Position numbers and translations under genes: made by a program. 8,384 nucleotides of DNA from Nitrospirota bacterium (lineage in GTDB: Bacteria > Nitrospirota > Thermodesulfovibrionia > Thermodesulfovibrionales > JdFR-88): the NCBI GenBank assembly GCA_021825785.1, contig JAKAGP010000048.1, positions 1 through 8,384 on the forward strand, in the 5' to 3' direction. The notes beneath the pieces were generated by a model. The model searched no databases, had not been told where the DNA came from, and saw only the letters and a list, made by a program, of their open reading frames with translations. Numbering within the stretch: position 1 is the first letter of the stretch; each line of letters starts with the position of its first letter. This document shows positions 1 to 5,191 of the stretch, piece after piece.

Positions 1-168
1 TTTCAGCATTATTTTTTCCAGCATGCTTGCAATCCCCATTCCCAAAGAATAGATATATTCAATATTAAGGTTCTCTTCAGCCGTTCTGTCAAAAAATAAA
101 TGCAGTTCTGATTCGAGCCCATCTTCAGGACTCCAGTAACAAATCAGGATGGGGAGCCTGGGGAAAAG
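1..168 (-). pseudogene. Out-of-frame C-terminal remnant of the DUF3786 gene
   Basis: Read on the minus strand in the frame ending at base 1, this stretch is open for 56 codons. It begins LFPRLPILICYW and includes the blocks SELHLFFDRTAEENL and SLGMGIASMLEKI. This resembles the C-terminal part of DUF3786, where a proline-bearing 'LPR(V/L)P' strand, a '(L/I)(L/F)FD' block and a final helix are typical. It is in a different frame from the upstream 144-656 reading frame and joins it right after the 'TWNPLF' segment. From memory of the family, about 45-50 residues normally lie between these two blocks and they are absent here, so an internal deletion of a length not divisible by three is the simplest reading. 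The segment has no stop within the window and runs off the left edge. Confidence 0.65.
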
Positions 169-656
169 AGAGGGTTCCAGGTTGCACCGCTTTTCAGTTC
201 TCTGAAAGGCACCCATTCGCCTGCAGGCTCTTTCCCTGTGCTAAATAGAAGATAGCTCAATAACGGTATTGCGAACCAGGCATGCTTATGGCACTCTGAG
301 GTAAGATTGGCCTCCGCATCGATTTCGAATTTCTTGCCAAGACATTTGACTGTTATTTTTTCGCCATTACTCTCAGCACCAATGATTTCCGTTCTGGCGA
401 GAAAATTCATTTTCGCAATCTTTTCTTTTAAATCCTTCAGTGAATCCATCCACCGCAGTTCCATACTTGACTGTGCGATCGAATCCTCTTCAAATTGCTC
501 AGTTGTGGCTTTATCCAGAGCCGGGCAATCGGCAAGCTTTTTTTGCGCCTTGAAGACCGCTGCGCAAAAGGCCATGCACGTTGGTAAATCACACTGCCTG
601 CAGTTGGTCTTCGGCAGGATTTTATAAATTCCCAGGGGGCTGTTAAATTTTTTCAT
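144..656 (-). CDS. 4Fe-4S domain / DUF3786 protein, C-terminally truncated
   Basis: The 170-residue product starts with a small iron-sulfur domain: C19-x2-C22-x4-C27-x16-C44 in an 'IYKILPKTNC' context. This is the 4Fe-4S fold (PF04060-like) seen at the N-terminus of the corrinoid iron-sulfur protein and of RnfB. Residues 100-155 match the start of DUF3786, with a 'LLSYLLFSTGKEPAGEWVPF' block and 'FREL'. A stop comes directly after 'TWNPLF' plus six unrelated residues, so the rest of DUF3786 is missing in this frame and is found in another frame to the left. The protein is probably cytosolic. Its function is unknown; family members occur mainly in anaerobes. The start ATG fits the family N-terminus but has no clear Shine-Dalgarno site. 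An extra Cys (C31) lies beside the cluster motif. The family is named from remembered motifs and is moderately to highly secure; whether the truncated protein works is doubtful. Confidence 0.75.
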   Translation of the reverse strand: MKKFNSPLGIYKILPKTNCRQCDLPTCMAFCAAVFKAQKKLADCPALDKATTEQFEEDSIAQSSMELRWMDSLKDLKEKIAKMNFLARTEIIGAESNGEKITVKCLGKKFEIDAEANLTSECHKHAWFAIPLLSYLLFSTGKEPAGEWVPFRELKSGATWNPLFSPGSPS

Positions 657-692
657 TTTTTAGCTTAAGATTCCAGATTTGAAACCAGTCGA

Positions 693-701
693 ATTATAAC
701 A
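693..701 (-). promoter_or_regulatory. Extended -10 promoter element for the DUF3786 gene
   Basis: On the minus strand this reads TGTTATAAT, a perfect TGn-TATAAT extended -10 box, about 37 nt upstream of the start codon at 656. The predicted transcription start is near 686, giving a leader of about 30 nt. No good -35 hexamer is seen 16-18 bp upstream, which is usual for extended -10 promoters. It is supported by sequence match alone. Confidence 0.5.
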
Positions 702-703
702 GA

Positions 704-720
704 TAAAAATGCGATTTTTA
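704..720. promoter_or_regulatory. Operator-like inverted repeat TAAAAAT-GCG-ATTTTTA
   Basis: Perfect 7-bp arms (704-710 and 714-720) flank a 3-bp centre. The repeat sits immediately upstream of the leftward extended -10 box, within what would be the -10/-35 spacer and -35 zone, so a protein bound here would be expected to affect that promoter. The arms are nearly all A/T, so some chance occurrence in this AT-rich stretch is possible. No regulator family is recognised. Confidence 0.3.
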
Positions 721-821
721 CCCGTTATTTGCGTGAGCCCTGATTCTTAAACGTGTTAAAATTCTTCCCGACGCGGCGCAACACCTGATTGATATAAGTT
801 ACAGGCGTTAATACTCCCCCT

Positions 822-869
822 TGCCGTCATTGCGAGGGGCGCTAGCCCCGTGGCAATCTCGTAATGGCA
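822..869. repeat. Palindromic dispersed repeat of the GTCATTGCGAG / GCAATCTC type
   Basis: Nested complementary arms surround a GCTA loop at 841-844: TGCC (822-825) with GGCA (866-869), ATTGC (829-833) with GCAAT (853-857), and GGGGC (836-840) with GCCCC (845-849). Sequences of the form 'GTCATTGCGAG...GCAATCTC' are known as short dispersed palindromic repeats in intergenic regions of many unrelated bacterial genomes. This one copy shows that architecture. It carries no run of T residues after the stem, so it is not a typical intrinsic terminator. Confidence 0.6.
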
Positions 870-933
870 TTTTCGGGACAATGGCGAAGCAGAAAAACCC
901 GTTTGCCTCACATTCGTGACACATACCTATGCT

Positions 934-946
934 GGGTTCTTAACCC
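934..946. repeat. Short inverted repeat GGGTT-CTT-AACCC
   Basis: Perfect 5-bp arms (934-938 and 942-946) with a 3-base centre lie just left of the GC-rich inverted repeat at 949-976. It may be part of the same repetitive intergenic block. No function can be assigned. Confidence 0.3.
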
Positions 947-948
947 CG

Positions 949-976
949 GCCCACCCGCCATTAAAGGCGGGCGGGC
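949..976. repeat. GC-rich inverted repeat upstream of the nnr -10 box
   Basis: CCCGCC (954-959) and GGCGGG (966-971) form perfect arms around ATTAAA. The match extends outward to 949-959 / 966-976 with one mismatch. The element covers the place where a -35 hexamer for the nnr promoter would lie (about 967-972). It could be a protein-binding site, a hairpin, or just another intergenic repeat; the sequence cannot separate these. Confidence 0.4.
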
Positions 977-986
977 GCTTCACAAA

Positions 987-995
987 TGGTATAAT
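987..995 (+). promoter_or_regulatory. Extended -10 promoter of the nnr operon, likely leaderless
   Basis: TGGTATAAT is a perfect TGn-TATAAT extended -10 element. Its last T is 7 nt before the A of the nnr ATG at 1003, which is the usual distance from a -10 box to the transcription start. The mRNA would therefore begin at or within a base of the start codon. No Shine-Dalgarno sequence exists in the 996-1002 gap, and no -35 hexamer is seen at 967-972, which is GC-rich repeat. Confidence 0.6.
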
Positions 996-1002
996 CTAAG
1001 CC

Positions 1003-2589
1003 ATGAAAGTGGTAGACTCCAGCCAGATGCGCGCCATAGATGAGCGCACGATAAAAGAGTACGGCCTGCCAGGACAGGTGCTCATGGAGCGCGCCGGGCT
1101 TTCAGTTGTCCGAAGGATAAAAGAACTGTTCCCCAAAAAGCAGAAACCCATCATCCTTGCCGGTGGAGGCAATAACGGCGGAGACGGCCTTGTAATAGCC
1201 AGGCTCCTTAAAAACGATGGCTGGAATGTAAAAGTCCATTTCCTTTCAACGCCTCAAAAGGCAAGTCCCGATTGCAAAACGCAGCTTGAGACCGCAAAAA
1301 AATTCGGCGTGGCCATGATCAACACCCCTCCGGCGCGGGCGGATTTCCATGCCGCCATAGTGGTGGACGCCATACTGGGGACGGGCCTCAGCAAGGACGT
1401 GACGGGTAAATTCAGCGAGGTTGTGGAGGACATTAACCGCTATGGAGAGCAGATAGTGGCTGTGGACATACCCACCGGCATCTCTTCCGATGATGGCCAG
1501 GTGATGGGCGCCGCCGTAAGGGCCGGCTATACTGTGACTTTCGGCCTGCCCAAAAGGGGGCACATTTTAGCTCCGGGCGCCGAATATGCCGGGAGGCTTT
1601 TCGTCGAGGAAATCGGGTTCCCGCGGGAGCTTTTGACGGGAGATGACCTCTTGTGCGAGCTCATTGAAAAAGGCCATGCCGCGGCCCTCATCCCTGAAAG
1701 ACCGGTTTTCTCGCATAAACAGACGTTCGGCCATGTCCTTGCCCTGGCCGGCTCCAGGGGCAAAACCGGGGCGGCCCTGCTGTGCGCAAAAGCGGTGCTT
1801 AGAACCGGGGCGGGGCTCGTGACAATGGGCATCCCGGAGGAGACGGCGGCTGTGTTCCAGTCCATGGTAACCGATGAGATGACTCTTCCGTTGCCCTCGA
1901 ATGCGGGCTCCCTTTCGGGCCAGGCGCTGGAGCGAATATTTTCGTTCATACACGAGCGCGCGGATGTGGTTGCCGCCGGCCCTGGCCTTGGCGTCACGGC
2001 AGACACTCAAAGCCTTGTTCCTGATATCGTCAGGGCCTGCCCCGCACCGATGGTCCTGGATGCGGATGCCCTTAACTCCCTGAATGGAGATATCAGTCCG
2101 CTGGCCCAGTCAAAGGCGCCTATTATCATAACTCCCCATCCGGGCGAGATGGGAAGACTGGTAGGCATAAAGACCGCTGACATAGAGAAAGACCGGATAA
2201 GGGCGGCCGTCTCCCTCTCGTCGGAGACCGGGGCATACGTCATCTTGAAAGGCGCCCGCACGGTTATAGCTTCTCCCGAAGGAAAAAGCTTCATAAACAC
2301 CACAGGAACTTCCGGAATGGCAAAAGCCGGCACCGGGGATGTCCTTACCGGTATGGTCGCCGGGTTCCTTGCGCAGGGGCTTTTGCCTCTTGATGCGGCC
2401 TTGCTTGGGGTTTACGTCCACGGCCTTGCCGGGGAATTGGCCGCGGCCCGCCGCGGGCTTCACTCCATGCTCGCCTCGGACATGCATGACACGATCGGAG
2501 ATGCTATTCATCACCTAAAAGACGGGCATCACTTAAGCGACGGGCAGGACCCGTGCAATGGCGGAGAGTTCTTTGTTCCTGTACCCTGA
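1003..2589 (+). CDS. nnr: Bifunctional NAD(P)H-hydrate epimerase / ADP-dependent dehydratase
   Basis: This enzyme repairs NAD(P)HX, the hydrated damaged form of NADH and NADPH. The N-terminal YjeF_N domain (about 1-215) epimerises R- to S-NAD(P)HX. The C-terminal ribokinase-like domain (about 230-505) dehydrates the S form using ADP. N-domain motifs are GGGNNGGDG (54-62), VDAILGTGL (121-129) and DIPTGI (155-160). C-domain motifs are GHVLALAGS (243-251), GPGLG (326-330), VLDADALN (351-358), ITPHPGEMGRL (376-386) and the catalytic GTSGMAKAGTGDVLTG (435-450, Asp446). At 528 residues it has the normal length for the fused form. The N-terminal sequence MKVVDSSQMRAID fits the family start, so the ATG at 1003 is secure although no Shine-Dalgarno site precedes it. 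The last 25 or so residues (H/D/G-rich) are a non-conserved tail. It is first in the operon and overlaps the next gene by 32 nt. Confidence 0.95.
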   Translation: MKVVDSSQMRAIDERTIKEYGLPGQVLMERAGLSVVRRIKELFPKKQKPIILAGGGNNGGDGLVIARLLKNDGWNVKVHFLSTPQKASPDCKTQLETAKKFGVAMINTPPARADFHAAIVVDAILGTGLSKDVTGKFSEVVEDINRYGEQIVAVDIPTGISSDDGQVMGAAVRAGYTVTFGLPKRGHILAPGAEYAGRLFVEEIGFPRELLTGDDLLCELIEKGHAAALIPERPVFSHKQTFGHVLALAGSRGKTGAALLCAKAVLRTGAGLVTMGIPEETAAVFQSMVTDEMTLPLPSNAGSLSGQALERIFSFIHERADVVAAGPGLGVTADTQSLVPDIVRACPAPMVLDADALNSLNGDISPLAQSKAPIIITPHPGEMGRLVGIKTADIEKDRIRAAVSLSSETGAYVILKGARTVIASPEGKSFINTTGTSGMAKAGTGDVLTGMVAGFLAQGLLPLDAALLGVYVHGLAGELAAARRGLHSMLASDMHDTIGDAIHHLKDGHHLSDGQDPCNGGEFFVPVP

Positions 2590-3337
2590 GATTTTTTTAT
2601 TTCAGGGCAACCCGGACGGGCCAGGGCTTGCCGGCCGGAAGATCCGCGCCTTTTTCACGGGAAAAGTCCCCGGCGTGGACAGGCAGGCCGTGTGCCGCGA
2701 GCTTGATACCTCTCCCTGCAACCTGTTCATGCCCGTGCAAAGGCACACAAACGCTGTTATTGTCTATGAGGACTGTACCGCCACCCAGGTCAAAAACCCG
2801 CCGGAGGCCGATGCGGTCATCACCGCAAGAAGCGGCGTGGCCCTTGGCATCATGGTGGCCGACTGCGTCCCCGCGCTCCTTTATGATAACAAGACGGGCG
2901 TGATAGGGGCGGTCCATGCAGGCTGGAGAGGTACGGCCAAGGGGATCCTTATAAATACCATAGAAAAGATGAGGTCCGTCTTTGGCAGCCGTCCGCATGA
3001 TATACGGCTTGCCATAGGACCGGCTATAAGGGGGTGCTGTTACGAGGTGGACCTCGACGTACTGAAGCAGATAAAGACCTCGGCATCCTCAGGCAATAAA
3101 GATAACAAAACGGTAAATGTCCTCTATTACGGGGTAAAAGGGCCAAAGGCATACGTAGACCTCCCGGAGGCAAACAGACAGCAGGCCCTGTCCTGCGGCG
3201 TAAGGACGGAAAACATATGGCTTGCCCTGATGTGCACGTCCTGCCTGCCTGAAAAGTTCAACTCCTACAGGCGGGAGTTCCGGTTGGGCGCAAAAGCGGC
3301 GGGAAGGCAGGGAGGGTTCATAATCAAGCGTTCCTGA
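2558..3337 (+). CDS. pgeF: Laccase-domain (YfiH/YlmD/PgeF) family protein
   Basis: This 259-residue protein has the multicopper-oxidase-like 'laccase domain'. Family members were called polyphenol oxidases. E. coli YfiH (PgeF) is reported to remove misincorporated amino acids from peptidoglycan precursors, while other members act as purine nucleoside phosphorylases or adenosine deaminases. The metal-site residues are present: H63 in QRHTN, C103 in VADCVP and H120 in AVHAGWRGT. Further family blocks are ADAVITA (84-90), AIGPAIRGCCYEVD (152-165) and the C-terminal C-T-S-C with 'NSYRRE'. A cytosolic location is likely, since no signal peptide is seen. The ATG at 2558 has an AGGA (2546-2549) at 8-nt spacing and lies inside the end of nnr, implying translational coupling. 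The precise substrate cannot be told from sequence. Confidence 0.9.
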   Translation: MAESSLFLYPEIFLFQGNPDGPGLAGRKIRAFFTGKVPGVDRQAVCRELDTSPCNLFMPVQRHTNAVIVYEDCTATQVKNPPEADAVITARSGVALGIMVADCVPALLYDNKTGVIGAVHAGWRGTAKGILINTIEKMRSVFGSRPHDIRLAIGPAIRGCCYEVDLDVLKQIKTSASSGNKDNKTVNVLYYGVKGPKAYVDLPEANRQQALSCGVRTENIWLALMCTSCLPEKFNSYRREFRLGAKAAGRQGGFIIKRS

Positions 3338-3427
3338 CCTGAGGGTAAAAAAAAAAAAACAAGAAGCACCAGAAAAGACAAAAGAGCAAAAAAGAAAAAA
3401 ATTTTTCGCAGGAGGGACAAAAAAGAA
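3338..3427 (+). other. A-rich spacer with A13 run and Shine-Dalgarno site
   Basis: The 90-nt gap between the laccase-domain gene and the CBS gene is dominated by A on the sense strand, including a 13-A homopolymer at 3347-3359 and a 7-A run at 3395-3401. It ends in a strong AGGAGGG (3410-3416) 11 nt before the CBS start codon. There is no hairpin plus T-run, so it is not an intrinsic terminator. The spacer stays open in the frame shared by both flanking genes but has no ATG, GTG or TTG. The homopolymer is a potential slippage site for replication or sequencing. Confidence 0.6.
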
Positions 3428-3880
3428 ATGCCGCTGGCCAGGGACATCATGAAACGGGACGTGATCTCGGTCTCGCCGGATATGACGGTGGAGGAGCTTG
3501 GAAGGCTTTTCATTGAAAAAAACATTAGCGGGGCGCCCGTTGTTAATGAAGAGGGCGAACTGACCGGGATAGTGACGGAAAATGACCTTGTTGCCCAGGA
3601 CAAGAGACTCCATATCCCCACCCTCCTCAGGCTCTTCGATGCCTACATCGCCCTTGAGCCGCCCTCGCTAATAAAAGAGGAGCTGAGAAAGATGTCCGCC
3701 CGCACGGTGGGCGACATATGCACCAGGGAAGCGATCTCGGTTAATGAAGAGACCCAGATGGAGGACGTGGCCACGATAATGACGGAAAAAAGGGTCCATA
3801 TCGTGCCCGTGGTAAAAGGCAAAAAACTCCTGGGCATCATAGGCAGGCATGAGATAATAAAGGCCGCAATGGCCCCCTAG
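3428..3880 (+). CDS. CBS-domain pair protein
   Basis: The 150-residue stand-alone protein is two CBS domains (about 1-57 and 91-148) that would pair as a Bateman module, a sensor of adenine nucleotides or related ligands. The first repeat ends with the canonical ligand motif GIVTENDL (47-54), G-x-x-T-x-x-D. The second ends GIIGRHEI (136-143), where the usual Thr/Ser is Gly and the Asp is Glu, so the two sites may bind ligand unequally. The linker (61-90) with HIPTLLRLF and EELRKMSA is typical of single-module CBS proteins found beside nnr and tsaE in some anaerobic proteobacterial and related genomes. No output domain is attached, so it probably acts on a partner. A strong upstream Shine-Dalgarno site supports the start. 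The specific role is unknown. Confidence 0.9.
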   Translation: MPLARDIMKRDVISVSPDMTVEELGRLFIEKNISGAPVVNEEGELTGIVTENDLVAQDKRLHIPTLLRLFDAYIALEPPSLIKEELRKMSARTVGDICTREAISVNEETQMEDVATIMTEKRVHIVPVVKGKKLLGIIGRHEIIKAAMAP

Positions 3881-3886
3881 ACTAAA

Positions 3887-3892
3887 GGGAGG
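3887..3892 (+). promoter_or_regulatory. Shine-Dalgarno site pointing to a non-ATG tsaE start
   Basis: GGGAGG lies 5 nt before ATC (3898) and 8 nt before ATA (3901), normal spacing for either codon, but 41 nt before the first in-frame ATG at 3934. An in-frame TAA at 3883-3885 bounds the possible starts. No ATG, GTG or TTG occurs between that stop and 3934. Confidence 0.6.
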
Positions 3893-3933
3893 CAGCCATC
3901 ATAAAACTCATATCCAGAACGCCGAAAGAGACC

Positions 3934-4398
3934 ATGGCGGCAGGCAGAAGACTTGGCGGTTTCCTTAAACCGGGCGACACCGTTTATCTGCACGGAGAGC
4001 TGGGAAGCGGCAAGACCGTTTTTGTAAAAGGCGTGGCCATGGCGCTTGGAATACCCCCCGGCGACATCACAAGCGCAAGCTTCACGATCGTTGCCGAGCA
4101 TGAGAGCGCAACCCGGAAAATACCCTTCTACCATATAGACCTCTACAGGCTCGAAGACTCGACTGACGCGGAAGATATAGGGATAGAGGAGTACCCCGGC
4201 AGGGACGGCATAGCTGTCATAGAGTGGGCGGAAAGGCTTATGCCCCATGCCCGGGGCGGCATCAGGGTGAGCATTACGGTGACCCGCGGGGCACCCGTTG
4301 CCCGCGAGGGGCCAAGAGAGATTATAATAGAGGGCATCGATGAAAAAGATTGGAATAATAGCCAAAGAGGGAACGAATGGGCCCGAAAAGATAATTGA
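3934..4398 (+). CDS. tsaE: tRNA t6A biosynthesis ATPase TsaE (start probably upstream at 3898)
   Basis: TsaE is the P-loop ATPase that works with TsaB and TsaD to make N6-threonylcarbamoyladenosine on ANN-reading tRNAs. Counted from ATG 3934, the Walker A is GELGSGKT (21-28), the Walker-B-like block is HIDLYRL (67-73) and the conserved EW motif is IEWAERL (96-102). The family's SPTF switch motif is SASF here (47-50); Ser may stand in for the Thr hydroxyl. The coordinates use the first conventional start, but homology continues upstream: codons 3898-3933 read (ATC)IKLISRTPKET, matching the usual N-terminal strand and the 'P-E-E-T' helix start. A strong GGGAGG sits just before that ATC. I think the protein truly begins at 3898 (ATC) or 3901 (ATA), or that the start codon is mutated or misread. 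The last 19 or so residues are translated from sequence overlapping nadK by 59 nt and look like a non-conserved tail. Confidence 0.88.
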   Translation: MAAGRRLGGFLKPGDTVYLHGELGSGKTVFVKGVAMALGIPPGDITSASFTIVAEHESATRKIPFYHIDLYRLEDSTDAEDIGIEEYPGRDGIAVIEWAERLMPHARGGIRVSITVTRGAPVAREGPREIIIEGIDEKDWNNSQRGNEWARKDN

Positions 4399-5191
4399 AG
4401 GGTTGGTTCCCTGGCTTAAGGAAAAAGGGTTTGAGCCTTTGGTGGAGGCCGGGCCCGCAAAGGCCCTGAATATTCAGGGTTATTCGAGGGTGGACATAGC
4501 CAAGGCCGCTGACCTCATAGTGACGCTTGGCGGAGACGGGACGATTCTTTCGGTTGCCAGGCTTGTGTGCGCCAGGGGCGTGCCCATCCTTGGCATTAAC
4601 ATGGGCGGATTGGGTTTCATAACCGAAGCGGGCGCGGAGCAACTGTACGAGGCGGTGGAAAAGGGGCTGTCGGACACCTGCCCGTACGAGGAGCGAATGA
4701 TGCTCGGGGCCAGGATAAAAAGATACGGAGAGCTGATAGCGGAATATACCGTTTTAAATGACGTTGTCGTAAACAAGGGGTCCACCTCAAGGATAATTGA
4801 CATAGAGGCATACGTGAACGGGGCGCACATATCCACTTTCAGGGCCGACGGACTTATAGCCTCCACACCAACGGGTTCCACCGCCTATTGCCTTTCGGCG
4901 GGAGGTCCGGTGCTCCACCCTGCCGTCCCCGGCATTGTGCTGACCCCCATCTGCTCTCACTCTCTTGCCATGAGGCCCATAGTTCTGCCCCAGGAGGCTG
5001 AGATAGAGATCATCCCGGTGACCAGAAACACAGAGGTATTTTTGACGATGGACGGACAGGTTGGCATTACTCTCAAGGACCAGGACGTGGTGAGGATAAC
5101 AAAATCTCCGTATATAACAAAGCTGCTGACGCCTTTGAAGCGTGATTATTTTCAGGTGTTAAGGGAGAAATTGAGATGGGGGAGCCGGTAA
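4340..5191 (+). CDS. nadK: ATP/polyphosphate-type NAD kinase
   Basis: The enzyme phosphorylates NAD to NADP in the cytosol. The 283 residues carry the full set of family motifs: the catalytic LGGDGT (63-68), GINMGGLGFITE (85-96), the NAD-binding NDVVV (140-144), ADGLIASTPTGSTAY (169-183) with SAGGP just after it, and the C-terminal TMDGQ (236-240). Length is normal. The ATG at 4340 has GAGGG (4330-4334) at 5-nt spacing and gives MKKIGIIAK, a typical N-terminus, even though it lies 59 nt inside tsaE. With nnr at the head of the operon, the cluster carries both NADP synthesis and repair of damaged NAD(P)H. The 3' end overlaps the next gene by 16 nt. Confidence 0.95.
   Translation: MKKIGIIAKEGTNGPEKIIEGLVPWLKEKGFEPLVEAGPAKALNIQGYSRVDIAKAADLIVTLGGDGTILSVARLVCARGVPILGINMGGLGFITEAGAEQLYEAVEKGLSDTCPYEERMMLGARIKRYGELIAEYTVLNDVVVNKGSTSRIIDIEAYVNGAHISTFRADGLIASTPTGSTAYCLSAGGPVLHPAVPGIVLTPICSHSLAMRPIVLPQEAEIEIIPVTRNTEVFLTMDGQVGITLKDQDVVRITKSPYITKLLTPLKRDYFQVLREKLRWGSR

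Noticed and set aside
307..627. Plus-strand 106-codon open frame opposite the DUF3786 gene
   Set aside because: It mirrors the minus-strand gene, whose Cys motif and DUF3786 blocks are convincing. The plus-strand product shows no domain.
1527..2514. Several minus-strand open frames opposite nnr
   Set aside because: They arise from the GC-rich codon pattern of nnr on the other strand. They have no recognisable domains or ribosome binding sites, and they overlap one another.
3338..3427. Possible terminator between the laccase-domain gene and the CBS gene
   Set aside because: The A-rich strand would give U-runs only for leftward transcripts, and no GC stem precedes the run in either direction.
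3089..3621. Long minus-strand open frames opposite the PgeF/CBS junction
   Set aside because: They are antisense to two well-recognised genes, their products are low complexity (Phe-rich, from the A-rich spacer read backwards), and they have no start signals.
4323..4328. TATAAT sequence 11 nt before the nadK start as an internal promoter
   Set aside because: The hexamer is perfect, but it lacks the TG extension and the best -35 (TTGCCC at 4298-4303) is weak with a 19-bp spacer. It also falls inside tsaE codons rich in ATA. It is possible, but not supported enough to list.
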